Below are positions 51,498 through 61,300 of a DNA stretch of 64,000 nt, piece by piece. Both the position numbers and the translations under genes were made by a program. Every line of letters starts with the position of its first letter. The stretch's first letter is position 1. The notes below the pieces were generated by a model that did not search any database, had not been told where the DNA came from, and saw nothing but the letters and a program-made list of their open reading frames with translations. The DNA comes from an uncultured Nocardioides sp. (GTDB taxonomy: Bacteria > Actinomycetota > Actinomycetes > Propionibacteriales > Nocardioidaceae): positions 601,835 to 665,834 of the forward strand of contig NZ_CANKYS010000002.1 of NCBI RefSeq assembly GCF_947488025.1. The letters run 5' to 3'.

Positions 51498-53690
51498 ATG
51501 ACGTCGACGGCCACCCGCCGCCACGCCCGAACCCCGTCCCACGACCTTGACCCTGACGGCATCGGCTACCGCCCCGGCCCGCTCGGTCGGCTCGGCCTGT
51601 GGGTCACCCACCACCGCAAGGCGACCGCCCTGGTCTGGCTGCTCCTCGTCATCGGTCTCGGCGCGTTCGCACCCAAGGTCGAGGCCAACCTGTCCGGCGC
51701 CGGCTGGCAGGCCGACGGCTCCGAGTCCGTCGCCGTGCGCGAGCTCGCCACCGACAGCTTCGGCGGCAACGCCAGCTCCGCGATCCAGGTCGTCGTGCAC
51801 AGCACCGACGGCCCGGTGACCGAGGGCCGCGGCGGTGACGTGCTCGACGAGGTCACCACCATCCTCGACGACGAGCCCCGCATCGCCGACGTCATCGCAC
51901 CCCAGCCCGGCGCCACCCTGAGCCAGGACGGCGAGACCGCCGTCGTGCTCGCCGGCGCCGGCGCCGACCCCAACGAGATGGTCCGCGTCGCCGACGACCT
52001 CAAGGCCGAGCTCGAGGCCCTCTCCGGTGACGGCATCGAGGTCAACCCGACCGGCGCCTCCCTGCTCTGGTCGGACTTCAACGAGGCCAACCTCGACGCC
52101 ATGCTCAAGTCGGAGATGATGTCGTGGCCGGTCACCCTGGCCATCCTCGTCCTCGCCTTCGGCGCCCTCGTCGCTGCCGGGCTCCCGCTCATCCTCACCC
52201 TCGCCGGCCTCGTCGCCTCCGCCGGCTCACTCGTGCTCATCAACGAGCTCATCCCCGTCTCCATCTGGGCGATGAACTTCGCGATGATGTTCGCCCTCGC
52301 CCTCGGCATCGACTACGCGCTCTTCCTCGTCGTCCGGTTCCGCGCCGCCCGGATGGGGCACCACGAGACGCCACGCCAGGCCATCGCCGAGACGATGGAC
52401 ACCGCGGGCAAGGCCGTCCTGCTGTCCGGCGCCACCGTGCTCGTCTCGCTGTCCGCGGTCATGCTCGTGCCGTCGCCGGCGTTCCGGTCCATGGCCGGCG
52501 GCATCATGCTCGCCGTCGTCTTCGTCCTGCTGGCCACGCTGACCCTGCTGCCGCTCGTGCTGTTCAAGCTCGACCACAGGATCAACAAGGGAGCGCTCAA
52601 GTGGGTCCACACCGGTGAGCACCGGTCCGCGAGGTTCGCCGCCTGGGGCGAGCGCCTGTGGAAGCGGCCCCTCGCGTTCGGGCTCGCGTCCCTCGTCGTC
52701 CTGCTCGCCCTCGCCGCGCCCGTCCTGGGGCTCAAGACGGCGATGCCGTCCATCCAGGTCCTCCCCGACGACGCCAGCGCCCGGGTCGGCTACAACCAGG
52801 TCAAGGACGCCTTCGGTGACGGAGCCCCCGGCACCCTCCAGGTCATCACCGACGCCACTGACGCCAAGGCCACCGCCACGGTCCTCGCGGCCGACCCCGG
52901 CATCGCCGGCGCCATGCCCGCCCAGCCCGCCTCCGACGACGCCGGGGCGGACGCGGACCTGGTGCTCATCCAGGCAGTCCCGACCGTCGACCCGTCCGAC
53001 CCCGAGCTCGCCGACACCGTCGACCGGCTCCGCGCCGACCTGCCCGACACTGCTCTCGTCGGCGGAGCAGCCGTGGAGAACCTCGACCTCAAGACACAGC
53101 TCGACGACTCCACCCCGCTCGTCATCGGCGTCGTGCTCGGTCTCGGGTTCCTGCTGCTCCTCATCGCGTTGCAGGCGCCGCTCATCTCGCTCCTCGGCAC
53201 CCTGGCCAGCCTGCTGTCGACCGCCGCCGCGTTCGGTGTCGCGCGGCTGGTCTTCCAGGACGGCATCGGTGCGGACCTGCTCGGGTTCGAGTCCCAGGGC
53301 TTCCTGGACGCGTGGGCGCCGGTGTTCTTCTTCGCGATGATCTTCGCGATCGCGATGGACTACACCGTGTTCCTGCTCGCCTCCGCCAAGGAGCACTACG
53401 AGAAGTCCGGCGACCCCAAGGAGGCCATGGTCGGCTCGCTGGCGCACTCCGGACGCGTGATCTTCGCCGCCGGTGCCGTGATGGTCGCGGTGTTCTTCAC
53501 CTTCGCGCTGTCCGGCCCGCTGCCCCCGAAGGAGATGGGCATCGTGCTCGGCGTCGCCGTGCTGCTCGACGCGTTCCTCGTGCGCCTCGTGCTGCTGCCC
53601 GTGATGCTCCGCCTCACCGGCCGGGCGGCATGGTGGAGCCCGCGCTGGCTCACCCGCGTCCTCCCCAAGATCACGTTCTCCCACGGCTGA
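51498..53690 (+). CDS. MMPL family transporter
   Basis: 730-aa RND-type transporter with 12 predicted TM helices and two extracytoplasmic domains (residues about 60-200 and 400-520). Typical sequence: NFAMMFALALGIDYALFLVV in TM4 and FAMIFAIAMDYTVFLLASAK in TM10, each carrying the proton-relay Asp. MmpL proteins export lipids, siderophores or drugs. It lies 35 bp after tauE on the same strand, so it is probably part of the persulfide operon, an unusual partner. Confidence 0.88.
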   Translation: MTSTATRRHARTPSHDLDPDGIGYRPGPLGRLGLWVTHHRKATALVWLLLVIGLGAFAPKVEANLSGAGWQADGSESVAVRELATDSFGGNASSAIQVVVHSTDGPVTEGRGGDVLDEVTTILDDEPRIADVIAPQPGATLSQDGETAVVLAGAGADPNEMVRVADDLKAELEALSGDGIEVNPTGASLLWSDFNEANLDAMLKSEMMSWPVTLAILVLAFGALVAAGLPLILTLAGLVASAGSLVLINELIPVSIWAMNFAMMFALALGIDYALFLVVRFRAARMGHHETPRQAIAETMDTAGKAVLLSGATVLVSLSAVMLVPSPAFRSMAGGIMLAVVFVLLATLTLLPLVLFKLDHRINKGALKWVHTGEHRSARFAAWGERLWKRPLAFGLASLVVLLALAAPVLGLKTAMPSIQVLPDDASARVGYNQVKDAFGDGAPGTLQVITDATDAKATATVLAADPGIAGAMPAQPASDDAGADADLVLIQAVPTVDPSDPELADTVDRLRADLPDTALVGGAAVENLDLKTQLDDSTPLVIGVVLGLGFLLLLIALQAPLISLLGTLASLLSTAAAFGVARLVFQDGIGADLLGFESQGFLDAWAPVFFFAMIFAIAMDYTVFLLASAKEHYEKSGDPKEAMVGSLAHSGRVIFAAGAVMVAVFFTFALSGPLPPKEMGIVLGVAVLLDAFLVRLVLLPVMLRLTGRAAWWSPRWLTRVLPKITFSHG

Positions 53691-53736
53691 CCCGGCCGCG
53701 GCAACCCACCACACACCCCTCAGAAGGAGATCCACC

Positions 53737-53922
53737 ATGTGCCGAGCAGTGCGATGCAAGACCTGCGGCAAGACCACCTGGGCCGGCTGCGGCCAGCACG
53801 TCGGGCAGGTCAAGGCCGGCGTCCCAGCGAAGGACTGGTGCAACGGCCAGCACACCGCTGCCGAGAAGGCCGCCAGCGGTTCGGGCGGCGGCTTCCTGTC
53901 CCGGTTGTTCAACCGGGACTGA
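53737..53922 (+). CDS. 61-aa Cys-rich protein
   Basis: Small soluble protein with five cysteines: C2, C7 and C10 (CKTC), C18 (AGCGQH) and C35. The CxxC plus CGxH arrangement suggests metal binding or a sulfur carrier. AGAAGGAGA lies before the ATG at 53737. It sits between MMPL and DUF2892 genes in the same orientation. No named family recognised. Confidence 0.75.
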   Translation: MCRAVRCKTCGKTTWAGCGQHVGQVKAGVPAKDWCNGQHTAAEKAASGSGGGFLSRLFNRD

Positions 53923-54002
53923 CCCCAGACCGGTGGGGCCGCGCCTTCCCCCGGGTGCGCCCCACCGCCACGACCCCTCCACCTCGACCAGAAGGACCAC
54001 CC

Positions 54003-54206
54003 GTGAACGTCGACCGCGCCGTGCTCTCGCTCGCCGGCACCGTCATCCTCCTCAGCGTGCTGCTGAGCACCCTCGTCTCCCCCTGGTGGCTGCTGCTCAC
54101 CGCGTTCGTCGGTCTCAACTTGCTCCAGTCGAGCCTCACCGGCTTCTGCCCCGCAGCGAGCATCTTCCGGCGACTCGGCCTCTCGACCGGCTGCGCCTTC
54201 CGCTGA
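54003..54206 (+). CDS. DUF2892/YgaP-like membrane protein
   Basis: 67 aa with two hydrophobic segments (VILLSVLLSTLVSPWWLLLT and beyond) and the family ending GFCPAASIFRRLGLSTGCAF with its conserved cysteines. DUF2892 occurs as the membrane part of the E. coli rhodanese YgaP and near other sulfurtransferases. GTG at 54003 with AAGGA upstream. It closes the rightward sulfur operon. Confidence 0.82.
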   Translation: MNVDRAVLSLAGTVILLSVLLSTLVSPWWLLLTAFVGLNLLQSSLTGFCPAASIFRRLGLSTGCAFR

Positions 54207-54249
54207 TGCGGACCGCGCTCTCCGCCTGACCTGCGCGGTGCGCTGAGCC

Positions 54250-55152
54250 TCACGGGTGGTACGCCGCCCGGTGCGGTCGCGGGCTCGCGAGCAGCACCGG
54301 GCACCTGGCCTCCCTGAGCACGGCGCGGGCGACCGGGCCGATGTGCGAGCCGATCGGCACGAGCGGGTCGTGGCGCCCGATCACGAGCAGCTCGGCGTCG
54401 GCGGAGGCCTCCACGAGGGACTCGGCGGCACGCCCCTGCTCGACCTGCACCTCGGCGTCCGTCGCGGCGGTGAGGTCGCCGAGCCGGTCGAGCGCGGCAT
54501 TGACCTCGGCACGGCTGCTGTCGGACCAGCTGCGGACGTCCTCGGCCGACAGCGCACCCTCGTAGGGCCGCGGCAGCGACCACGAGTGAACGAGCCGCAG
54601 CTGCGCGTCCCGGGCGTGGGCCTCTGCCAGGGCGGCGCGCAGCACCTCGTCCGAGCGGTCGGCCACGTCGACCCCGGCGACGACCACCCGCTGCTTCCCG
54701 TCGGGCCGCCAGCCGCTGGGCACGGCCGCCACGGGCACCCGCAGGTGAGCGGCGACGCCGCCGGCGACGGTGCGGTTCACGATCCTGGACAGCCGCGACA
54801 GGTGCCGGTGCTCCAGCACGACCATCCGGGCGGTACGGCCGATCTCGACGAGCGCGCCCACCGGCGTGCCCCGCACGAGCTCGTGGGTGACGGGGACGGT
54901 GGCGCCGACGACGTCGTCGGCCAGCTTGACCGCCTCGGCGAGCCGCTCGGCGCCCCAGGCCTCGACGTCGGCCGCGGGGATCAGGACGTGGTCGGCGGGG
55001 ATCGGGGTCAGGTCGACCGAGTGCACCAGGTGCAGGCCGCACCCGGCCCGCTGCGCCTCGTCCGCGGCGAAGGCGAGCGCGGACCCGAACTCCTCCGGTC
55101 CGACCCCGACCACGATGCGCGGCCCATGTGCGGTGGTGCGCTGCTCGGTCAT
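54250..55152 (-). CDS. Universal stress protein with tandem UspA domains
   Basis: 300 aa: two UspA domains (residues about 11-145 and 155-295). The second carries the nucleotide-loop-like ending LLVIGRHDPLVPIGSHIGPV, then EARCPVLLAS. Tandem Usp proteins are often induced by hypoxia or stationary phase in actinobacteria. ATG at 55152 with GAGGAGG 5-10 nt upstream. It is divergent from a Zn alcohol dehydrogenase gene, a pairing that suggests shared stress control. Confidence 0.88.
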   Translation of the reverse strand: MTEQRTTAHGPRIVVGVGPEEFGSALAFAADEAQRAGCGLHLVHSVDLTPIPADHVLIPAADVEAWGAERLAEAVKLADDVVGATVPVTHELVRGTPVGALVEIGRTARMVVLEHRHLSRLSRIVNRTVAGGVAAHLRVPVAAVPSGWRPDGKQRVVVAGVDVADRSDEVLRAALAEAHARDAQLRLVHSWSLPRPYEGALSAEDVRSWSDSSRAEVNAALDRLGDLTAATDAEVQVEQGRAAESLVEASADAELLVIGRHDPLVPIGSHIGPVARAVLREARCPVLLASPRPHRAAYHP

Positions 55153-55224
55153 GACGTCCTCCTCGACTGGTCCTGCGACCCGTCTCCTCGACTCCACTCT
55201 TCGCCTGCCGCGGCGTCGTACGAA

Positions 55225-55259
55225 GGGTCATTCGTCCCGGCGGCCCTCGGCAAAGGGCC
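55225..55259. promoter_or_regulatory. Inverted repeats between usp and adh
   Basis: GGCCCT-N6-AGGGCC (55242-55259) is a perfect-armed palindrome. Just left of it, GGGTCATTCGTCCC (55225-55238) is a rougher palindrome resembling a degenerate DosR-type site. They lie in the 162-bp gap between the divergent stress genes. Assignment to a DosR-like regulator is tentative. Confidence 0.35.
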
Positions 55260-55314
55260 CTCCCCGCGGGACCGTCACGGGGACGAGGATGGGAGCGAAC
55301 CTGAGGAGGTCACC

Positions 55315-56379
55315 ATGCGTGCGTTGCGCCTGAACGAGTGGAAGAGCGAGCCCGTGCTCGAGGACGTCCCGGTGCCCGAGCCGGGGCCGGGCGAGGTGCT
55401 GGTGCAGGTGGGCGCCGCGGGTGCGTGCCACTCCGACCTCCACCTGATGCACGAGTTCGAGGCGGGCGCCGTGCCGTGGAACCCGCCCTTCACCCTCGGC
55501 CACGAGAACGCCGGCTGGGTGCACACGCTCGGCGAGGGCGTGACCGGCCTCGAGGTCGGCCAGGCCGTGGCGGTCGTGGGCGCCTGGGGCTGCGGCACCT
55601 GTGACCACTGCCTCGACGGCCTCGAGACCTACTGCGAGCGCCCCGACCTCGCCCCCGTTCCCGGCGGTGGTGGCGGGTTGGGCCTCGACGGAGGCATGGC
55701 CGACTTCATGCTGGTGCCGTCCGCACGCCACCTCGTCCCCCTCCCCGACGGCCTCGAGGTCGTCGACGCGGCACCCCTGACCGACGCGGCGTTGACGCCG
55801 TACCACGCGGTCCGCCGCTCGCTCGGCAAGCTCGGCCCCGGCACGACTGCCGTGGTCATCGGCGTCGGCGGCCTCGGCCACCTCGGCGTGCAGGTGCTCA
55901 AGGCGATCACCGCCGCCCGCGTCGTCGCCGTCGACGGTCGCGACAGCGCGCGGGTGCACGCCTCCGAGCTGGGCGCCGACCTCGTCCTCGACCCCGGCCC
56001 CGACACCGTCGAGCGCATCCGGGAGGCCACCGGCGGCCGCGGCGCCGACGTGGTGCTCGACTTCGTCGGGTCCGACGAGACCCTGGCCACGGCGGCCGCC
56101 AGCATGCGCCAGCTGGGCGACCTCACGATCGTCGGCATCGCCGGCGGGACGCTGCCGGTGTCGTTCTTCGGCCTCCCCTACGAGACGAGCGTGCAGACGA
56201 CCTACTGGGGCAACCGCCGCGAGCTGGTGGAGGTGCTGGACCTGGCCGCCCGCGGGCTGCTCCACGCCGACACGACGATCTACCCGCTCGAGGACGCGGT
56301 CGCGGCGTACGACGACCTGACCCACGGCCAGGTGGTCGGCCGCGCGGTCGTGATGCCCAACGACACGTTCACGCCATGA
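55315..56379 (+). CDS. Zn-dependent alcohol dehydrogenase (MDR family)
   Basis: 354 aa. Catalytic Zn ligands in GACHSDLHLMHEFE and LGHENAGWVH; structural Zn cysteines in CGTCDHCLDGLETYC; Rossmann fingerprint VIGVGGLGHLGVQVLK. The family oxidises alcohols or reduces aldehydes with NAD(P). ATG at 55315 with GAGGAGG upstream. It is divergent from the universal stress gene. Substrate unknown. Confidence 0.9.
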   Translation: MRALRLNEWKSEPVLEDVPVPEPGPGEVLVQVGAAGACHSDLHLMHEFEAGAVPWNPPFTLGHENAGWVHTLGEGVTGLEVGQAVAVVGAWGCGTCDHCLDGLETYCERPDLAPVPGGGGGLGLDGGMADFMLVPSARHLVPLPDGLEVVDAAPLTDAALTPYHAVRRSLGKLGPGTTAVVIGVGGLGHLGVQVLKAITAARVVAVDGRDSARVHASELGADLVLDPGPDTVERIREATGGRGADVVLDFVGSDETLATAAASMRQLGDLTIVGIAGGTLPVSFFGLPYETSVQTTYWGNRRELVEVLDLAARGLLHADTTIYPLEDAVAAYDDLTHGQVVGRAVVMPNDTFTP

Positions 56380-56416
56380 CGCCGGTGTCGCGCCGGAGCC
56401 CGCTGCGACGAGGGTC

Positions 56417-56422
56417 TACGTT
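56417..56422 (+). promoter_or_regulatory. Probable -10 hexamer of FAD oxidoreductase gene
   Basis: TACGTT ends 6 nt before the GTG at 56429, the leaderless TANNNT layout. Confidence 0.38.
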
Positions 56423-56428
56423 GGCTCG

Positions 56429-57997
56429 GTGAACCCGGGCAAGAGCAGCTATGACGTCGTGGTGGTCGGCGGCGGGCACAACGCCCTCGTCAGCGCCGCC
56501 TACCTCGCCCGCGCCGGGCTGTCGGTGCTCGTGCTCGAGCGCCTGGGCCACACCGGCGGGGCGGCGGTGTCGGTCGAGCCCTTCTCCGGGCACGCGGCGC
56601 GGCTCTCGCGCTACTCCTACCTCGTCAGCCTGATGCCCGAGCAGCTGATGGCCGACCTCGACCTCGACGTCCGCCTCGCCTCGCGCACCACCGCGTCGTA
56701 CACGCCCTGGACGCGCGGCGAGCGCAGCGGCGGCCTGCTGGTCGAGCGCCCCGAGGGCGAGGCGACGCGCGCGTCGTTCCGCGACCTCACCGGGGGCGAC
56801 GAGGAGTACGCCGCGTGGGAGGCGTTCTACGGCGAGGTCGGCCGGCTCGCCGAGGCCGTGGCACCGACGCTGATGCGACCGCTGCCGCTCGAGCGGGACG
56901 TGCGCGCCCTCGTCGACGAGCGCATCTGGGCCGACATCGTCGAGGAGCCCCTCGGCCGCGCGATCACCCGGCGCTTCGCCGACGACACCGTGCGCGGGGT
57001 CGTCGCCACCGACGCGCTCATCGGCACGTTCGCCTCGATGGACGACCCCTCGCTCGCGCAGAACCGCTGCTTCCTCTACCACCTGATCGGCAACGGCACG
57101 GGCGAGTGGCGCGTGCCGATCGGCGGGATGGGAGCGGTCACCGACGCGCTGGCCAGGGCCGCGGTCGACGCGGGCGCGGAGGTCGTCACGGGCGCGGGGG
57201 TCAGCGCGATCAGACCCGGCCCGGACGGCGCCGAGGTCGTCTGGCACGACGGCGAGCAGGAGCGCTCGGTGACCGGGCGGCGCGTGCTGTCCGGGGTCGC
57301 CCCCTGGGTGCTGCGCATCCTGCTCGGCGAGGGCGAGGACGCCGAGACCAAGCCCGCCGGCTCCCAGCTCAAGATCAACTTCCTCCTCGACCGGCTGCCG
57401 GCGCTGCGCTCGGGCGCCGACCCCGCCGTGGCCTTCGCCGGCACCCTGCACCTCGCCGAGGACTACTCGACCATCGAGCAGGCCCACGCCGCCGCGGCCG
57501 GCGGCGCGGTGCCCGACCCGATGCCGGGCGAGGTCTACTGCCACAGCCTGACCGACCCCTCCATCCTCGGCGACCGCGCCGGCTCGGCGCACACACTGAC
57601 CTACTTCGGCCTGCACACGCCCGCGGGGCTCTTCGACGCCGACCCCGGCGCGAAGGACGTCGCCGTGCAGCGCGCCCTCGCCTCGATCGACGCGGTCCTG
57701 GCCGAGCCCCTCGCCGGCTGCCTTGCCACCGACGCCGACGGCCGGCCGTGCATCGAGGCGAAGGTCCCGCAGGACGTCGAGAGGGACCTGGCCATGCCGG
57801 GCGGCCACATCTTCCACGGCGACCTCGACTGGCCCTGGGCGCCGAACCGCTCACGCCTCGACACCCCGGCCCAGCAGTGGGGCGTCCAGACCGGCCACGA
57901 CGCGGTGCTGCTCTGCGGCTCCGGCGCACGTCGCGGCGGGGCGGTGTCCGGGCTCGGCGGCCACAACGCGGCACAGGCCGTCCTCGCCGAGCTCTGA
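56429..57997 (+). CDS. Phytoene-desaturase-like FAD oxidoreductase (PYROXD2 type)
   Basis: 522-aa flavoprotein: FAD-binding fingerprint DVVVVGGGHNALVSAAYLAR at the N-terminus, a central VPIGGMGAVTDALARAA and a C-terminal FAD motif ending AVSGLGGHNAAQAVL. It belongs to the CrtI-related NAD(P)/FAD oxidoreductases. No carotenoid genes (crtB, crtE) are nearby, so a carotenoid role is not supported; the PYROXD2-like branch has no settled substrate. GTG start at 56429. Confidence 0.83.
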   Translation: MNPGKSSYDVVVVGGGHNALVSAAYLARAGLSVLVLERLGHTGGAAVSVEPFSGHAARLSRYSYLVSLMPEQLMADLDLDVRLASRTTASYTPWTRGERSGGLLVERPEGEATRASFRDLTGGDEEYAAWEAFYGEVGRLAEAVAPTLMRPLPLERDVRALVDERIWADIVEEPLGRAITRRFADDTVRGVVATDALIGTFASMDDPSLAQNRCFLYHLIGNGTGEWRVPIGGMGAVTDALARAAVDAGAEVVTGAGVSAIRPGPDGAEVVWHDGEQERSVTGRRVLSGVAPWVLRILLGEGEDAETKPAGSQLKINFLLDRLPALRSGADPAVAFAGTLHLAEDYSTIEQAHAAAAGGAVPDPMPGEVYCHSLTDPSILGDRAGSAHTLTYFGLHTPAGLFDADPGAKDVAVQRALASIDAVLAEPLAGCLATDADGRPCIEAKVPQDVERDLAMPGGHIFHGDLDWPWAPNRSRLDTPAQQWGVQTGHDAVLLCGSGARRGGAVSGLGGHNAAQAVLAEL

Positions 57998-58058
57998 GGG
58001 CCACCTCGATTTCGCCTGCCGATCACCACGCGGTAGAGTTCTACTCGCTTCACCGCAC

Positions 58059-58131
<73 letters not shown>

Positions 58132-58137
58132 CAGATC

Positions 58138-58173
58138 AAGCCCCTGACCAGTGACAACGCTGGTCAGGGGCTT
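58138..58173 (+). terminator. Rho-independent terminator after tRNA-Lys
   Basis: AAGCCCCTGACCAG (58138-58151) pairs with CTGGTCAGGGGCTT (58160-58173) around an 8-nt loop and is followed by TCTCGTT. The remaining 180 bp to the nuclease gene holds no gene I can support. Confidence 0.78.
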
Positions 58174-58355
58174 TCTCGTTGGCCGTCTTGTGCCCGTCAA
58201 GTGCCCGACAGGTCCATCCGCTGGGGTGCGCGGTGACTGCGCGTACAGGCGGCGGAGTGGGGCAGCTCGCGGCCCTCTGATGCCTTGTCGAGCTGGTGTG
58301 GATTCGGTGTCACCGCGTGACGCCGAACCCACTACCAACGATCTTCGCCGGTCGC

Positions 58356-61300
58356 CTAGTTCGACTGCTGGCCGCGGGGCACCACGTTGACGACGGTCTC
58401 GTCGACCGACGACTCGGTGCCGTCGCTGACCTGTACCGCGACGGGGTAGCTGCCCGGCGGCCGGTTGGCCCGGAAGGTCGCCACCGGGCCCGTGGCGTCG
58501 TCGAACTCACCGTCCCCATCGAGGTCCCACGCGTACGTGAGGTCGTCACCCTCGAGGTCGGAGGACCCCGACGCATCGAGCTCGATGCGGGCACCCGGCT
58601 TGACCGTGTACGGACCCCCGGCGTCGGCGACCGGGGCAGTGTTGAGGCTCAGGCCGACGATGACCGGGTCGTGGTCGCTCGATCGGTAGGCCGTGGGCTC
58701 GTAGAGCGGCAGGGCCGACGACTCGCGCTCGAAGGCTGCCTCGCCCGCGTCGCGAACCTCGTCGTTGTAGTCGAACAACGGCACCTCGTCGGCGTTGACC
58801 TTCCAGCCGCCGGCGCCCGTCACCTGGGCTGCGAGGGATTCTGTGGCCAAGGCGTGGTCGAGGTGGCCAAGGAGACCGTCGAAGACGTATCCGTAGGACT
58901 CCAGGCCCTCGAAGCGCTCGAGCAGGTCGACGTAGCCGGCCGTCTCGAGCGCGGTGATCGGTCGCTCCATGGAATAGGAGTTGAGGTCACCGATGACCAG
59001 GGAGTCGGGGTCGCCGCTCCCGGTCGGGTCGCTCGCCAGGTGGTCCGCGAGTGCCGCAGCCGCTCGGGTCCGGGTGAGGTCACAGTTGCCGGACCCGTCA
59101 GCGGGCGAGTCGTCGCCGGCTCCACAGCCGGAGCCCTTGCTCTTGAGGTGGTTCACCGCGACAGTGAACCGCTCGCCGGTAGCGATCTCGTCGAACGTCT
59201 GGATCAGGGCCGGACGGTTGGCGTCGTCGTCGAACCGGACGTCGTCCTCCTCGGTGAGCAGGTCGTAGTCACCGGCCGGCGCCACGGTCGCGGTCTTGTA
59301 GAGGAAGGCCTGCTTGATGGCGTCGGTGCCGATGAAGCCCGTGTCGATGTACGCGTACGTGCCCGGCGACGTGGCGGCGTTGAGCGCCTCGACGATCTGC
59401 TGGGTGGCGAGACCCGCGTCGTTCTGGATCTCGATCAGCCCGAAGACGTCGGCGTCGATCGTCTCCAGCGCAGCCACGATCTTGGCGAGCTGGCGCTGCC
59501 GCTCCGGCTCGGAGTCGGCACCGCGGCAGTCGTCTGTCCCGCTCGGCCCGCACGGACCGCTGTTGTTCGACGACGTGGTGTCCACCGTCGCGAAGTAGTT
59601 CAGCACGTTGAAGCTCGCGACCTGCAGCCGGCCGCCGACGTCGTCGGGCGACGCGGGGCGGGGGTTGGCCGCCTCGAACGTGTAGTCCACGCCGGGCACG
59701 GGGCGCAGCTTCCAGGCTCCGAAGGAGTACTCCATGACACCGGTGAGGTCGGTGATCGTGTCCCCGCCCCGGAAGTAGTTGCCCGTGCTGAGTCCCGGCG
59801 TCGGGTAGTAGTAGGGCTCATTGCTCCGCGGGCCACTGGTCGCGTCGTTCTCGTCGTTGCTGTCGTCGTCGAGGATGATGCGGCGCGTTGCCAGGTCGTC
59901 CAGGAACGCCTGGTAGCCCTCGACAGTGGGCGTGTTGGTCTGGGTGTACTGGAACTCGCGCTCGTCGGCCGTGAGCACGATCTCGCCGAACCGCGCGAGC
60001 TCGAAGTACTCGCTCACCGCGAGGGTGGTGGGGATGGTCGTGATCATGCCCTCGACCCGCTCGAAGGTGGCGGGGGCCGATGTGGAGGCGCTCGCCGGCA
60101 TCGTCACGACAGCGGCGCTGGGCAGCGGCAGGCCGGAGGCCAGCACGCTGACGGACCCGCCGGTGACGTTGATCTGGGTGTTGTTGAAGAACTCGGCCAC
60201 GGTGCCGGCCACCTCCACCCGGTCACCGGCGGCAAGGCCCGTCGGGCAGGTCGAACCGCAGAACACGTAGATGCCCTCGGACGTCGCCGGGACGTTGTCC
60301 GCGTCCACGTCCTCCTCCTGGACGTAGAAGCCGTTGAGGACGTCACCACTGGTGATGAGCGAGGTGACGACCGCCTCCACCTGGACCTCCTGGCCAGCGA
60401 GCGGCGAGGCGGCTCCCGAACCCTGGACTGCTGAAACGAGGATCGTCTCCAGCGGCGCAGTGACGGTCACGGTCACCGTGCACACAGCCTGAGCGTCGTC
60501 GTCCGACGTGGCCGTGACCTGCACCTCGTAGATGCCCACCGCGGTCGAACCCGCGACCGTGAGGGTCGCAGTCGCGGCCTCTCCCTGTTGGGTGGGGGCG
60601 GTTGATCCTTCGAGCGTGATCCCGGGCACCGCGTCCGAGGTGATGACGAGACTGTCGATGCCGCTGTCGACGTCGGTGGCCGACACCGGTGACGTGGCAG
60701 CCTCGCCGGTGGTCGTCTGCACACCGGGCTCGCAGCTCATCGCCGGCGGAAGCGGGTCCCCGGATGCCACGAACACCTGGTCGCGGTTGGCGTCACCGGG
60801 CGTCTGGGCGGCAGACGGCGCCCACGTGAAGTCGGCGTACGTGTCACCGGTGCCGGTGAGCTGCAGCGATTCACCGACGGGGCCGGCGCCGTTCTCGATG
60901 ACCCCGATGTCCGTGCTCGTCAGACCATCGGCAGGTCCTTCCACAGCGGTCATCGTTCCCTCGTACGAGAGGAACTGCACGAGGCCGCCGTCGGCGTCCA
61001 CCAGTGCGACACCGTCAGGCGCGCCGTTCTGCAGGACCAGGGGCACCGACAGGAAGCCGAAGCCCGATCCTGTGTCATCACTCAGGGTGCCGGTCAGGAC
61101 GCCCTGCGGGGTGTACGTCGATCCGTTGCTCCCGTTGTACGGAACGACGCTCCATCCCGTGAGGTCCGTGCCTGCCGGCCCGGCGACCTCGATGAACTCA
61201 CCGACATCGGCGCCGGAGTTGTCGTAGTGCAGCTCGTTGATGAACACCGCAGAGTCCGGGGCAACGGCTTCAGCCGCAGGCGCGACTGCAACCAGGCTGG

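Noticed and set aside
58296..60434. 712-codon plus-strand frame opposite the NucH-like gene
   Set aside because: Shadow of the nuclease gene with repetitive Val/Arg/Gly composition.
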